This document shows, one piece after another, positions 16,726 to 31,133 of a stretch of DNA of 64,000 nt. How positions within the stretch are numbered: the stretch's first letter is position 1; the number at the start of each line of letters is the position of its first letter. The stretch is from Centropus unirufus (lineage: Eukaryota > Chordata > Aves > Cuculiformes > Centropidae). The stretch spans positions 1,198,209 through 1,262,208 of the forward strand of contig VYZI01000146.1 of NCBI GenBank assembly GCA_013397695.1, in the 5' to 3' direction. The notes below the pieces were generated by a model. That model made no database searches. It saw nothing but the letters and a program-made list of their open reading frames with translations, and was not told where the DNA came from. A program made the translations under genes and the position numbers.

Positions 16726-18977
16726 CCTGTCTCAGATCAGAGATACTACGTGTTCCCCATTATTTCTCTGACAAATGTTTAACTGCAATTACTACCCTCT
16801 TTTCTTCTTCAGTACAGCTTCAATGGATTTTTCTTTCATTTGGAGGTAGGGTTTGCCTAAAATTACTACCAGTAATTAACTGACAGCCACTTCAGGTCTA
16901 GTTCCGAGACTATAGAAGATAACTGAAAATGGCTGACTGAGAATACAGTTGAGGCTTCATCCACACCAGGGTTTGCTAGCCATCACAAACATTGATTTCC
17001 CCCACCTTTGAATTGGCACAGGAAACTCTGAGGGCAAATATTATACTTTTCTGTGCTGATAAGAGCATGATTTGCATACCGGGGGGAACAGCGGAGGTGG
17101 AAACTATAAGTGCTTGTAATCTTTTGTGTTATAGGTCAGATTTTGTGGTGCTTAGTCAAACAGAGGTGTCATTTCAACAATTGCTAATCCTATTTCTATG
17201 TCCGAGAAAACAAAGAATATAGTCAATATATCCATAACTTAATCTGACTTCATATAGACTAGTAAAAGTACATGGCTCGATGTCTTAGATAGGGGCACTA
17301 TTAGACATTGTACTTTTAATTACTCAATTTCATAAACTTCAAGCTTTAGCCACTAGTAATGGCATTATCCCATACACGTGGAATAACATAGTTTAAGACA
17401 CAGCCATGTTGTTAGATAAATCTTGCCTACCCGCTTGCTGCATTTTCACACATGTTAACAGCAGAATAGGAATTTTGTCCTGAAAAGATAATTCCCTTGG
17501 CATCACCTTTCTGCCAGCAGTGCTTGTCTCGGGTAGGCCTACAATACAAAAGCAGCTTCAATAAGAATAAGGGAAAGTAAACAAGGCTTACCTGGGCCAG
17601 CACAGGTACCACAAAGCACGATCTTGTTCTCCTTCAGAAGCCAGAGGATGGACAGGTGAGAATTTCCAGCAGCTCTCCCATCTCAACAGCTCTGAAAATC
17701 TCATAGAACTGTTCCTAAAGGAGAGAGGACAAATATTTGCCTAACCTGGGCTGACATTTTCATAATCCCCACCCCTGTGTACCAGAAAGAAATCTGTTTT
17801 TCAAATATGCTTTGTCTACTCTGTGCCACATAAGTGTTTTCAAGAAAAGATGTGTTCAGAAAAACTGTGTACGTTTTTTTCTTAAAGTGGCATAGGAAGT
17901 AGTTTTGGCAGAGATTTTAAGGCCAGTGAGACCCGTCATGAGGTCTGCTGTCCAGGTAACGCCACAAGTCAGTCTGTCTGTGCACAGAGTTGTACACAAA
18001 TGCAAAGTACTAGGCAATCCTGTGAGGTTAGGTGGACACAGGCTAAGAAGAGGTTCTGATGACATCCAAAAATGGACTGCCTTAACAAGGTCAGTCTATG
18101 CCACCTTCTACAGGTGTGAATACCCAGATGTCCACAAGAAGTCACCCGGTCGATTTGTCAGTCAAGTGTCTGGGCATGGTAGAAAATAGAGTTCATCACA
18201 ACAATAAAAATTCCTGGTGCCTTCACAACTCATGGAAATGGCACAAAGCACTCTCAAACATCAATCCCAAGAACAAACAAGACTTCTAAAACAAACAGGT
18301 GAGCTAACAAAAACAAACTCAGCTCTTGAAAACTAATGAAAATAACAACACAGCCAAAGCTTACAAAGCTGCTCTCATCAGACTTGAAAAAAAAAAACAA
18401 CAAATAAACAGCCTGACAAAAAAACAAACCTAACCTTGCAAAGCTACTTTCAGAAGCACAATATTCCCAAACATGCAAATGCTGCAGGGTGCATCATTTC
18501 AGCTGGGGGCAGGGACATTTTCAGTAGCCCCAGTACACCAGCAATTCAGAGCAGACCAGCTAGCCTGGATTCAACCTGGTGCAAATATATCCTCAGCCTC
18601 TCGCATCCACTGAGGATTTTGGGCAAGTAACTTGACTTCTTCGTCTCAGTGCTGCACCTGTTGTACAACAAGGATTCTAGCAACCTGGCACATGTATATT
18701 AAGGTCTATGTACAACCTTACACTTTGATATTATATATTCTATATGGCCAGTCCTCCTCAGGGATGTTACATCATCTTTGCAATCGCATGCTACAAACTT
18801 GGAAAGCAACACTCCTGAGGGAAAGGATACCCTCGAGCAGCACTTTGACCAGGAATCCTGACCAGAAATGTCTTCATAATGTCTCCCTCCACGTGCACTG
18901 GAAGATCACATTGGATGGGTTCTGTGAAATAGTCACATAACGAAACTGCAGGCACGTAGGTTAACTAAACTGAGACT
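16726..18977. other. Non-coding, including an exon-like module and an A/C-rich stretch
   Basis: A minus-strand block at 17592-17714 has good acceptor and donor signals and an open frame but no recognised homologue (see findings). From about 18200 to 18470 the plus strand is strongly A/C-rich (aacaaac and aaataac words). Nothing else is supported. Confidence 0.55.
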
Positions 18978-18998
18978 AAAAAAAAAAAAAAAAAAAAA
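18978..18998. repeat. Poly-A run, 21 bases
   Basis: Longest homopolymer in the window. No retrocopy body is recognised upstream on the plus strand, so I do not call it a retroposon tail. Confidence 0.9.
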
Positions 18999-21900
18999 TC
19001 AAGGAAAAACCCAAAATCCAATATGGATCTCTCTGAGAGCTTGTGGAGGGGAGCTACTTATCATGCATGAATATACATAACACATGGTTTCACTAAGTGT
19101 AATTTATTCTTCCCTCTGTGTTCCTCCCAATTTTCCTCATAAAATTTCTACCTTCCCACTTCATCAGTGAAAAAGTCCAAAACACAAACCAGCGATTTCA
19201 CATGTAATTTCAGTCTCCTTGCTATTCCTCTTTGCTCATGCTTGGGAATAGATGTACAAAACTGGAAATAAAATAAGGACAACAGAGCTGCACTGAGCCC
19301 CGTGAAGCTCTTTGTATACAGTGCTAACTAGTTTGTGCACCAGAAATAAACTAATTTAACAGCACTAGTTGATATTGAGGCAAGATGCAGCAAGATGCCC
19401 AGCAGAGCCTGCAGAGATTTCTCTAAACATAAAGTTGTGTTGCATAATATTCATATAGAAAAACTCACCCTCATAAAATGATGTTGTTTTCCCTAGTGAA
19501 ATGTCAGCCTCTTTAAGAGGGAAAATGTCATCCAGCCTGGATTAGCAATTTATCTGCATTTGTCCTCCCTTTATTTTCAATGCATTCAGTGTATCATTGT
19601 ACTAAAGAGCTGAAGTGAGAAAAATCAGATTAAAAGAAGCCAACAGAAATAAAACAGCTTCCTTTCCACAGCCTTTTCACCAAGTCAGACACTATTCCAG
19701 TATCTCTGTGAGAGCCAGTATGATGCAATTTATTGTTACCATGAACACAATTTGTTAAACACACACATACATATATATATATACATATATAAACCCCTTT
19801 CACAATAGTTTTGATTAAGAATCTGAAACTGGGTTTAAAAGACAATATCTCACTCTCCAATATATAACTGCTAGGTCAAATGGCATTCTCAGTTTTCCCT
19901 TTAAATTTTCCCCATATACAAAATCCTTTGATCTTTGTTTAGATTTCTATCTTTCCACCATTCTTATTAAATATTTTCCCCCTTTTCCCCCCCCTCAAAA
20001 AGTGCCAAATGTCATTTTACACCCTTTCAAACCCAGTGTTTCTATTTTAGTAATATCAAGCCAAATAATGTTGCTGTTATTGTTTAATTTGAAAATACAT
20101 ACTCTAATAAACTCCTTTTCTATGTAGAAAAAATCCCAAACCATTCAGACTGGAAAGAAAAAAAATCTTGCGATTAAAATATTATAATGGCACTTTCTCA
20201 ACAAGCCCAGAAGAAAGGTTAAGTAATTTCAGGTCAAGAAATGATCAAATTAACTCTTACTATAAAATGCACTCATTTTGGCAGATAAATATTTTTTAAC
20301 GAGGAGCATATTAAAAAAAAATTCTAACCAGCTTTTTTTCCAATTAATTTTCCTACTCCTCATTCAATATCAAATTAGTTTGGGGGCATTCACATCCTCT
20401 TAAAAGATGCTGTCTGTCTTTTTGGAACAAATGTTATGCCAAGCTGTGGTAAGAAGTTACTCCTCAGGTTTGCAGGCAAACATTCTGCATTTGGCGGGAA
20501 ATCACAGTACATTCATGTTTTCCCCATGTAGTCTTTCATTTTCCATAAAGAAAGCATTGGCTGAGACTTCAGCATGGATGTGCTTTGTTGTTGCTCTTGG
20601 TAGAGGATGAAAAGCACATACCTGTCACCTCGGCTCCATGTAAGCAGCAAAGGGAACTTCTCCAAAGACCAAGTAGCAAAACATTGCTCATGCATGCATG
20701 GAGGATTCAGTCTCACTCCCAGCAAGGGGTGTGGGATTACATCAGCAAATCTGATCTTGTGTTTTCAGTAGATAGAGTGGATTTGCACAAATATACTCAT
20801 GGTCAAATTTCCCACCTTATCTCAGTGTGACCCTACTGAATCTAGAGCAACCAGCCACAGACCTTAGGCTTGGAAGCAACAAAGCATATGCTTAAAATTT
20901 AGCACAGCTTCCACTGTTTTGCTGATGAAGAGAGGCTAAACTTGAAATGACGTAAAGGCTGAACTATTATTTTGATGTTGAGCATGACCCCTCAGTGGTA
21001 TATTTTACGTCAATCTTTCTGCAATGATCTTTTCAATTTTCCTTTCATGTTTTTATATATTGAAAAAATATCAAATACCTCAGCTTCTTTCAAGCCACAG
21101 ACCACTTCTGTACAAGTAAAATATAGACATTTGGTTGATGACCTGTGACACTGAAGTGAAACTATTCCTTCCACAGCTATTTCTGGAGTACTAGGCAAAA
21201 AAGACAGAACATTTTTCAACAGGCCAGTCATTAAAAAGGAGCAATTTGCATGTGTATGTGTGTCTGCTTTTCTGTGGGTGCATATGGAGAGTGTACAAAA
21301 TTAGAAGAAAGTGCCAAAAGTTGTCAAAAGTATATTTTTCCAGCATTCTTCATTAAGTTAGCCAGAAACATGACAAGGAACAAATCTGGATAAGGAAACA
21401 AATAATATTTATTCTCCTGCAACCCCCAGCATAAAGAGCCCCTTTGGGGCTACTTTCCATGTCTTTTCTTCTTGTCACATGGGAGACACCACATTAAAGT
21501 GCTAAAGAAATTCCAGAACACAGCATATAAACAACAGGGTGTGACTGTGAGCTCCCAAGAGACATCTGGTTGGAGCATTTCAGAACAACTTTCCCTAGTG
21601 AAAAACAGGGTTATGTTAAAATTGAGATTCTTACGAGAAAGAAACTTTCACAAGCTGGGATTATTTTTTTAATGTGTTTGTGTATTTCAATAATTATTTT
21701 TAAACAAGTACATTTAGAAAGGCACTCCAGTGTTTTCACATCCCATTTTCCCACTCTTCTACTGTGTTACTACTGGCTACTATCACTCAGTAACTACAAG
21801 TTGGTTAGTCCCCTCCCTTCTTTTTTTTCCTTGACTACTTTCAGATCTTTGTTAATACCAAACCCAAGAAGATACTGGCATACAAAATAGTTAACTAGGA

Positions 21901-22900
21901 TCTAGAGAATAATCCTGTGACGATAGGTAGCATTTCCAAAACTGCCATGTAGGAAATAATACGGCCATAATTTTCTGTTTCTCCATACCTGCATATAGAT
22001 TAATACCACTGCCTATGCAAAGTTTCTTGATTGTTATCATTCACCAAGTGCACTTCATAGCAATAGATAGAAAAGTCACATATTTTATATACATGGTTCA
22101 GGTCATAAAAATTTGGGGTCCTATAGAAATATTAGGAAAACAGACTAACTTCTTCCAAATCAAATCCATTTTTAGTACAGAAATGAGTTAACTGATTCTA
22201 CTATAAGTTACGCGATCTAAATTTACAATCATTAAGAAGCTGTTCATTGTTTTGATGAGAGGATGCTTAAATGGGTGCCACAGTCAAAATTTTTCATAAG
22301 AATAAATATTTCGGGATAATTCTGTCTTTTTTGTTATTATTACAGCATTTGTGATACCCTACTAATATTTTCTAGGCCTATATCATTTTAGTACCAAAGA
22401 AAGTTGTCAAACATCTAACATACAAACCCTTCTAGGTCCTCTTAGAAAAGTCCTGCAGCAAAGTAGAATGCAGGATAACAGCAATTTGATACAAATGGTT
22501 ATGAAAAGATCTGGATAACACTTGATTAATTGAACATAGATGCAAATTTCCACCACCAGATGTCATTTTCACTCTAGAATGAGTTAAAGGAGCTCAAAAA
22601 GCCCTGTATTTTATCTAAGGGAATAGCTTAAAAACAGCTCCAAAGCCCCGGATAGTCCTAATCAAAGGAATTCACTTAGGGTGGGATATAAAGAACATTA
22701 AAATGCCTAAAAATCCTGATCTTAATTTGAGGTAAAAAAAATAATCATCCTGTGCTATGAAATATCAACAAAATCCTAGTTTCTGCACTTCTTGTTCATA
22801 AAGGATTTGTCAGTTTATTAAACCCCCATGGCTGGAATATTTTTCCTGAGGAATTATACTCATCTGGGAAAAACTTGCCTGTGCCACAAAGAACTTCAGA
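18999..22900. other. Non-coding stretch
   Basis: AT-rich, containing the dinucleotide repeat at 19759-19791. Around 20875-20935 the words catatgcttaaaatttagcac and ttttgctgatgaa resemble an old amniote interspersed repeat, too weak to call. A minus-strand donor-like ACAG|gtatgtg near 20621 has no clear partner acceptor. Confidence 0.55.
19759..19791. repeat. (CA)n/(TA)n microsatellite
   Basis: Alternating acacac followed by atatat with interruptions, 33 bp, seen directly. Confidence 0.9.
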
Positions 22901-22941
22901 ATGCAGTGGGCAAAATGCAGTGGGCAAAATGCAGTGGGCAA
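22901..22941. repeat. Minisatellite, 14-bp unit x 3
   Basis: Three consecutive units of atgcagtgggcaaa; the third ends caat. The copies are otherwise identical, which suggests recent local duplication and probable length polymorphism. Confidence 0.95.
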
Positions 22942-24516
22942 TTGGGAGTCATCCATTTTCTCCATGTATATCAGCGTCATCTGCAATTCCTTTCCTAGGA
23001 GGCCAAATCCAACCCTCACATACACTGACTTGGTGGCCCGGCTGTCACTGAGTGACATATCTAATATTCTGGCTGCGTACATAAGGATGTACACAAGCAT
23101 GCTGTTTGCCCTAAGAACAAACTATGAATTAATAAATATCAACATTGGAGTTTTATGAAGTGGACAGTCTTTACATTTTTAGCTTATGCGAAGGTAAGAG
23201 CTTATATTCAGTAAAGAAATCCGTAATTACCAAAAAAAAAGTAAAAAGTTTTTAAAAAATAATAGTTAGGCACAGCTACAGAAGGAACCTGAGAAAGTAT
23301 TAAATTGTAACAAATTAAAAATAGAAACAAAGGGACATAGGAAATTTGATACTATATTCCATTGTCCAAAAAGAACTTTGAGTGTAACACATTGATTGAG
23401 ATGAGTTGACGTGTGAGAGGAGAGTTGGTAGTAACTAATTGTCATAGAGTCATACTGGATAACAGGGGGCTTTGACTTTTGGAGTGTCTTGCCATTTTAT
23501 GGGTGGCAAGATGCTTAGAATAACATTTCTCTCTTTTTTTTTTTCAGAGCCACTAAAACACCAGTACTTGCTGGCCAAACACCACTGTACTACATAATTT
23601 CAATGTAGTAAAAAATAAAAAGTTTCCACTATGAAGATACAGTGCTATCTCTGCTGAAGAAACACAGTACAAGACAAGTATTGTTTAACATTCTCACAGA
23701 GCTTATCACCTGTAACATCACGCAAGTTTTTCTTTCACCTAACAGCATCCAGGATCCCACTGCACTAGGCATTGTGTAAATGTTATAAGCACATTCTATC
23801 TTTTAAGTATGTATAAATAATCTCTAAATCATCGCAATACGATGAATAAAATTTTACAGTTCATCTGGATTTCTAGAACAATTTTCTAGCAACATACCCA
23901 AATTTCTTGAACTGACAGATCCATTGTTCCCATCTCTCACACTCAGCATTTTGTTGAGCTTGCTACTCACAAACCTACTGTGAAACTAGATGAGACATAT
24001 GAAACTGTGGAGATGACAGTCCTTGGTCTGTCTGGTGTTTTGAGAAGGCCAGTGTACATTGACTTGTTATAAAGAAATCCCCAGGGCAGACAGACAGTTC
24101 CAAACCGTACTGAACAGTCTGGTGTCTTTAACATGGTTAGCAAAGATGGGCTTGAGTGTCATCCAAAGAACCTGAAAGACAATGGGAAAAGTTTGAGTTA
24201 GGCCTAGTGACAAAGATAGCAAGGGATGAGTTTTGTTTATAGGGGACATGAAGGCTGTTACTGAGGACTACAGGGATGAGGGAGGAAAGAATGTGAAATA
24301 TTCCTTCTAGGCCTGAAAGCACTGCTCAGCATTCACTATACAGGAATTAACACTTGGCAAAGCAGAAATATCTCTATTTCTCCTTGTTTCACACCAAGGG
24401 CCGAAAGGGGAGTTGAAGGAGATTAATTACTTTGCTTGCTAATCAATGCAAAGACATATTTTTCTGCTCCTCCATCTCATAATTTTTATTTCATCTAGTT
24501 TGGATTTTTTTAGGGC
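22942..24516. other. Non-coding stretch
   Basis: No exon or transposon is supported. A plus-strand polypyrimidine run followed by AG at about 23526-23546 resembles a splice acceptor, but the sequence after it is not recognisably coding. Confidence 0.6.
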
Positions 24517-24562
24517 TGCCAGATGTCCCAGTTTCACTGGGACAATCCTGGTTTTTGAAGGT
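24517..24562 (+). repeat. Possible ancient amniote interspersed repeat fragment
   Basis: Reads ctgccagatgtcccag, then tttcactgggacaatcctgg, then ttttt. It resembles, from memory, a reptile-wide repeat of the form gaccagatgtcccgattttatagggacagtcctgattttt. The core is a perfect 9-bp inverted repeat with a 3-base loop (24524-24532 and 24536-24544). The rest of the element is not traceable. Confidence 0.35.
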
Positions 24563-27500
24563 ACATCCCATCTGCTCTTGAAAATATTTCTGTTCACTGC
24601 TCTCTTGTTGATTGTGTGCTTTTAGAGCAGCCAGCTAGCAAAGGACTGCAGGAGGGAGGCTGATAAATTATTATCAAACTATAAAAAGCAGCCCATAGTT
24701 TTCCAATGCTGAAAATTAATTCTGTACAGAGTCTTTTTCACAAAATGTAAATGGTCACTGTGGCGTGCAAGAAATTATGATTACAAGTCCCACCTCTGCT
24801 CAAAGATCACCCCTTAGCATGCATACCTTTCAAACAGGAAGCGGTACTTCCCCCCCTTCCTGGGCTGCCTGAGCTTCCATCACAGAGGAAGTCCTGGACT
24901 TTTTAATTGCACAGCCAAGAAAAGAGATCCTCTAAACCAGTCTGGACATTGCAGGAAAAGCTCAAAGAGCCGGAGTTGGATGCAATGGGAAAGGCTCAGG
25001 AAAGGCGCAGAAAAGGCTCCTAATGAAGTACCAAGGTAAGGAGTCTACAGTTCCATTAGCCCAAAGTATGTAGAGAAAGTGGAAGCTTAATCCTGCTCTT
25101 TCAGCTCCAGATCTATTTCACAGCTACTAACTTCCATGAACCTACCACAATTGTAATGAATGTATTACAATATTATTCCTAAAGCTCCAGCTACTGGAGT
25201 TGTGAATATTTAAGAACTAATGCTGTTCATTAAGAAACCATATTCTCATTATTAAAAAAAAAAAGTTTGCAAGGTCAACAGCAAAAAAACAAATTTAAAG
25301 CATACCTAGTCAGTTATTTTCCTTTCCATGGGGTTCTTCTGAATTTTGCCCTATGGTTTCTGAGTGTATGGAGAGAACGGGAGAAGATAAAAAAGAGAAG
25401 GCAATGATACCTCAAATGGGAGGTTCACTCTCCAATCTGGTGCCATCTTGGCAGACATATGCAATCACTATATCTCCCAAGTGTTCTCTTGGACTTACTG
25501 TTCATGCAACTACCTCACTTTGTCCCAGCAAATGTCTCATTAAAATCTGCCATTTCACAAAAACTGTAAATGGCTTGACATCATCTACACTGTAAGTTAT
25601 GTTAGAACTAGAGGAATAAAGCTTCCAAAAGTTAAGAAGCATAACCTGCTTGCCTTCTCTGCCCCTAAAGTGTGGGGAATTAGAAGTGAAATAAATATCT
25701 GGTTTTGACTCATCCATCAATACAAGCAAATATATGAACTCGTTAAGAATTAGAAATATGGTAAAGATTTCTCGGCTATTAAATATAAAACAGTGTTAGT
25801 GTATTTGTAAACTAAATCAGTACAAACCATTCTTGCAACATCATGTGGAAGTATCAGGTTTCTTATGGGAGAGAAGGTATACCTAGTTATAGGCTTCGAA
25901 ACAGGAAAGAATGGAATACCAAAAAAACCCAACACCCACCAATCTTGCTCACATGTAATCTAGAAGGAAGATTACATCTACAAAGTCAGATATCTACAAT
26001 GGTATTCATTTGTTCAAATGACTAACCGCAAAGGGAGCTGGGATCACTAGCTTGGGCACAGATATTTGTACTCCAGACTCGAGTGAGAATGAATGGACTC
26101 CTAATGTTCTCACCCTTTATCACACGGATAGAGGAACACCTGGCTTTAAAAAGTTTGGAAAGCCACCACAGCTGCCCAATACTTATAAAACTTATCAAGT
26201 ACTAATAGCTTATTTAACTTGTTATTAGTTACGATGGAAGGATAAGCCACCAATACCCTCTGGAACTAGTTACTTCACCTGAAATACTTGTTTGGTACAG
26301 AAATAATTTTGAAGGGCTGAAGTACAGTAATGACAGTATGATTCTCTTGTGATCTTACAGGATAAAATATTGCTGGATGAACTTGATTTTTTTCCTCTGC
26401 ATTTGTAATTGATGGGAGGAAACTCTAGAAATACTCATCCTACCTTTCCAACTCTGCTTGCAACAGTCAGTTATCTCACTGGCCAATATAGTCTCAGCCA
26501 AGTCTGAGCTTGTTCACCGCTGGAACATGATTCACCTGTCCTTCTCCAGGAGGACATTTGCCGAAGAAAGCTCCCATCTCGCACTAAAGGTGTTACATGT
26601 TACAGCATCATCATGTCAATCAATACAGGACGCTGTGCTTTTACGATGGCATACAACACACTGGTTGCAAGCTCACAGATCACAAAGCACTGAACTTGGA
26701 TTTAAAAGATGAAAAATATTGGTTGGCAAATACGAGTACCAGCAGTTTCTGACAAGTTAACTCAAACTCTGCAGTATAAGGTCTGTGCAACCTATCTGAA
26801 CTTGCTCTGTCCACTCCGATGGTATCACTAGGACATAGGTTTAACTGGTAGCAAACAATAAGGAAAGCAATCACTGGTACAGCTGCGATACAGCTACAGG
26901 TTTTGAGATTCAAATGACCACAGTACTTGCTTGTATTTCGTGGATAATTTTAGATACATACCATTTGCAGCATATCAAAGTTATAAAGTTTATTGCCAGC
27001 TGCATGTAGAGGAGACAAAACATCTCTACTGCTTAACAGCAAGAACCTCAATAATTCATAAAGCAATGACAGCAGTAGCAGTGCCACCATTTATACAAAA
27101 GATTCAAAGGAACTCATTCTGGCTGCTACATCCTATGTTTTCATTAGGGTTGCCAGTCATTTTTCTTTTGACATTTGTTCCGAGTTAAAAAGAGGTTAAT
27201 TTAAAAAATTAAATTTTAAAGCTGCACAGATACACTTTTAGGTGCATTGAGTGAAGCTACACAAACAAAGCCTCTTGTCAGTTTTCATTTGTCTCCACAA
27301 GGTGATTTTGTTGCATTCATCAGAGACTGGGAGGTCATTTCATTCATAAACAAGCTCAAGCATCACCCTTTAAGTAGATATATTTTCCATAAATAAAGAT
27401 CCTACACCTAATGTTTGCATAAAGCTACTCAAGTTTTGGGGTCGCTCAGACCTGTCTTCTCCCGCTGGATGCAATATAAGTTTTTTGTCCCAATATGTGC

Positions 27501-30500
27501 CTAGCAAAGACCAATGAGCTAGTATGGATAAATCTTATTACAAAGTACCCTGGAAGTGACAGATTCAGTGTACGTGTTTCATGAGGTGTTTACCACAAAA
27601 GTTGTCTGCATGATATCTGATATTTCCCAAATACTGACTGCTTACTGGGCAGTGCATGTGCAAGTATTTCTGTCCAGGAAACATGGTAGGCTCACTCTTG
27701 TTATAAAATGCACTTTCCATGGTTTGTTTAGTTTCCTCTATGTCCCATCTCAGTTCAGCTCTTCACATTGTTAGACACAACACTTATATAACAAAGTAAA
27801 TAAATGTTGGGTTTTTTGTGTGAGAACTATTGTCATAACAGAGCCCAACCTGGATGCAGAGAGAACAAGAGAAGTGTGAACATTCATCCATTCCAGATGA
27901 AAGTGGTTGAACACAGATCTCTAAATTACAGGCAACTGTATAAAAAAAAAAAAAACAAAAAACAAAAACCAAACCAGTTCAGCACTAGAGGATTGCATGT
28001 TCTATGAGCAGATTAAAAAGCTATGGAGAAAGATCCAAAGGCAATTATGCCTCTAGGATGAATTAATTCAGAAGGAAAAACAATGTTGTTAAATAAGAAA
28101 TGACACAAACTTTTACTTGAACTTGAAACAAATCAGATCACAGACCTTTGAGGAAGTAGAAAACAATTAAATATAATGTTTTACATTTCTCACCCTTATT
28201 TTCTCTAGCTGTGATCAGGACAGGAAAGGCCAGCACTGAAATATAAAAGAAAACATTATTAAAAGTGTTTTGACTGTGATAGGCTATAACATCAAAAACA
28301 TTCTGAAATGCCTTTATTAAATATGTAAACCTACTGTAAAGACATGTTTAGATGCTTTATTGTTCTTGAAATGAAGTCTTTTATTTCTCAGACAAGATGA
28401 AACAGAATAGAAAAAGAAAGAAAGAGGAGTTGCTTGAAAGCCTACATTGCACATCTGGAACTTAAGATGCCTTACAGTAAGGGAATTTGGAAGACCCAAG
28501 AGCCAGACCTGATTGCTGTCGATCCCACATGCAGCAGCCCAGAGTGGCAGAGTAAAGGGAGACAAGGTGAACACCACCCCAGCTTGGAGCTTCTACTTTC
28601 CCCACTCAAATAATCGAGCAGACCAGGCGGTGGGTAAAAAGGCAAAGCAGGCATTGCTCCCATGCTCTCCTATGGCCCCACACAGCTCTGAGATTCTTCT
28701 AACACCGTACGTTCCTGCAGCTTGTTCCTACTATAGGAACAAATCACCAATGAATCACTCATGCCCTTTATATCTTTTGCAAAACAACCTCAGCTGGGAG
28801 CCTGAGCACAAAATGATATTTGATAACTGTCCTCAAGTGGCATTTGCGGGATGATGCTTATCTAGTTTCTCCAAGTCAGTTTGCTTCTGGGTTATTCACT
28901 ATTCCCCCATTCAACTAGGGTAGTGTGTACATGCAGGAAAATTTTGTATCTCAGCTGAATGATACTGTCGTTTGTGTCACAGATAAGATCACATATGGTA
29001 TTCCCAAAATTGTTATAGATTCGTATTTTAAGTGACTTCACATTAGCTCCATCTCTGCTATGTGCCTCGCTAGCAGATAGGATATGTCCTAGTCCTAAAT
29101 GCAGAACAGCGGATGCTGCATTAGAGGAGGATAGAAAGATCCACTGGTGCTTTTTGCTTCAGAAATTAGACCAGAAGTCTTTATCCAAAGTTAACCTACT
29201 TACTTGAAGGGTATGGAAAGTATGCATAACTCTTGTCCAGCTGCACTTATTTTTGCAACAGTTTTAATACATATCATCTCCTGTGTAATAGCTTCTGAAC
29301 ATTCCCCAAAATCTAAAGATAAATCCACTATATTATAATTTTCTTAGATGAGTGGACAACAAAGTCTCAGAGAAACTAAATTATCTCCTCCAATCCACCT
29401 GGGAAGTCTGGAGCAACACAAGACATTGCATATCCTCCTTCTCAGGCCAATCATATCCCCTTCCTTTCTGAAGAATCGAGGGTCTGTTTTCAGTGGCTCA
29501 GGAAGAAAACCCACACAAGAGCAAATTGCCCAGAGCTGACCATCAGATATGAATATTTGTATGAATTCTTTTGCATAACATATTCCTCAGCGGTGCTGAT
29601 AATTTAGGGCATTTCTGTCTACGAACTAGATTTTACATGTGCACATCACCAGGTGCTACCGATAGCATGGGAACCCCTCATCATTGCTGCAGGCAGATTA
29701 GGCGGTGCATGCTTTGGCATTACACATGGAAATTATTTGGTTAGTACAAAGGAGATATATTTTCTCCAAGACAAGTATTTCGACTTCTGCCTATGACTTC
29801 ATAGGAGATTTGAAGAACCAAGCAAACACATTAAAGCCATTAAATAATATTTTAAAAGTGAATCAGGTGAGCTTTGGTTTCATGGATTTTAAGAGAAGAA
29901 GGAAACAACAGAATAATCTAATCATGACTTGAAAGTGAAATGAGAGAAAATTAAATAGTTGCTGACTCTCACAAGAGGAAACATAGGGACAGTGGCAGAT
30001 AAGTACTGTGCCACTTTAGGGACAGAAGGATTATATTTCTCTGCTTCTACATAATTGCCTCTACCTGGACAGATTTCCAATTGTGTCCTCCATACCAAGG
30101 GGAGTATTACTAGGTTAATTACTGTAGTCTATAAGGTAGTCACTGACTGTAGTATCTAAACATACTCAGTGTGGAATATGACATTTAAATCAAGGAGGGA
30201 AGAAACTGTAAGACTTTGAGGGCAACAACCCTCTCCAGATATTTTGCAAGTACAACAGAGTACTGGCTTTTACATCATCTTTCCCTAATATATCATATCC
30301 TCATATTCTTTGTCACAAGCTATCCATTAAATATACATAGCGCTGTAACAGTGGTAACTAGGCAGTTGCAACTCTCTCTATCTAGGAAACACAAATCTCC
30401 AAATATTGTCCATCTAATGGTCCAGAAAAAGCTTTATCAAGGTTTCTGAAGCCCATAGTACCAAGGCACTTCATGCTTTAGTATTTTCAGTTGGATTTTA

Positions 30501-31133
30501 ATAACTCAGCTTGCAATACCTAATAGTTCTCCTGCTTCTCTAAATTTTCCTACAGTTAATTTGATTTTTTTTTTTAAATGAAAGAAGAAAATTGTTCCTG
30601 GTAAAACAATGGTTTTCCAAAATGAAAGCAATTTTAATGTAACATAAGCTTATGTATAACAGCAAGTTTGAATTTTCTTATTTTTCTGACTTAAGAGTTC
30701 AGAAAGCTGTAGTCAAACTATTAGGTTGTCATTCCAGTAAAAAGGTAGTTGTTAATAAAAAGGCATTTTTGAAAATTTTCTGCAACCTCTCAGCCTGATA
30801 CTAGATCACTGCATTGCAGACAGCTTTGTGCCTTCTATTTTTAACTCATAAAAGATTGTGGTGCTGACAACAGAGGTCAGAATCACTGATAAGGGAGCTT
30901 GTATAGTAACAGGATCTGCAACTAGCAAAGTACTTATTATTTTGAGAGTGACAGTAGGCTTTTTGGTAGTGATTAAGCTAACCTATACAGGTAAAGTGGT
31001 ATATACTGACCGAAGTCTAATTCTGTTAGTGCAAAATAATAGCAGCTACCCCCTGTATAGCTAACTGTGACATAAATAACTCCCTACCCTGCTTATCCAC
31101 AATGTTTGTGCTTCTTCTAATAAGAATGCGAGT
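24563..31133. other. Non-coding stretch
   Basis: About 6.5 kb with no supported gene. It contains an A-run at 27942-27955 with A/C-rich continuation and a perfect small inverted repeat at 28722-28742. A minus-strand micro-module at about 24838-24880 reads AAQEGGKYRFLFE before a gtatgc donor, but it is too short to interpret. Confidence 0.55.
28722..28742. repeat. Perfect inverted repeat, 9-bp arms, 3-base loop
   Basis: ttgttccta, loop cta, taggaacaa. Arms match exactly. It may be chance in 64 kb. Confidence 0.85.

Noticed and set aside
23440..23480. CR1 3'-end-like tcatagagtcatactgg
   Set aside because: Similarity stops after about 15 bases; the following sequence is not CR1.
29340..29395. 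MIR-like phrase (gatgagtggacaac, then ctcagagaaactaaatt)
   Set aside because: Only a short resemblance; it does not continue through the rest of the MIR core.
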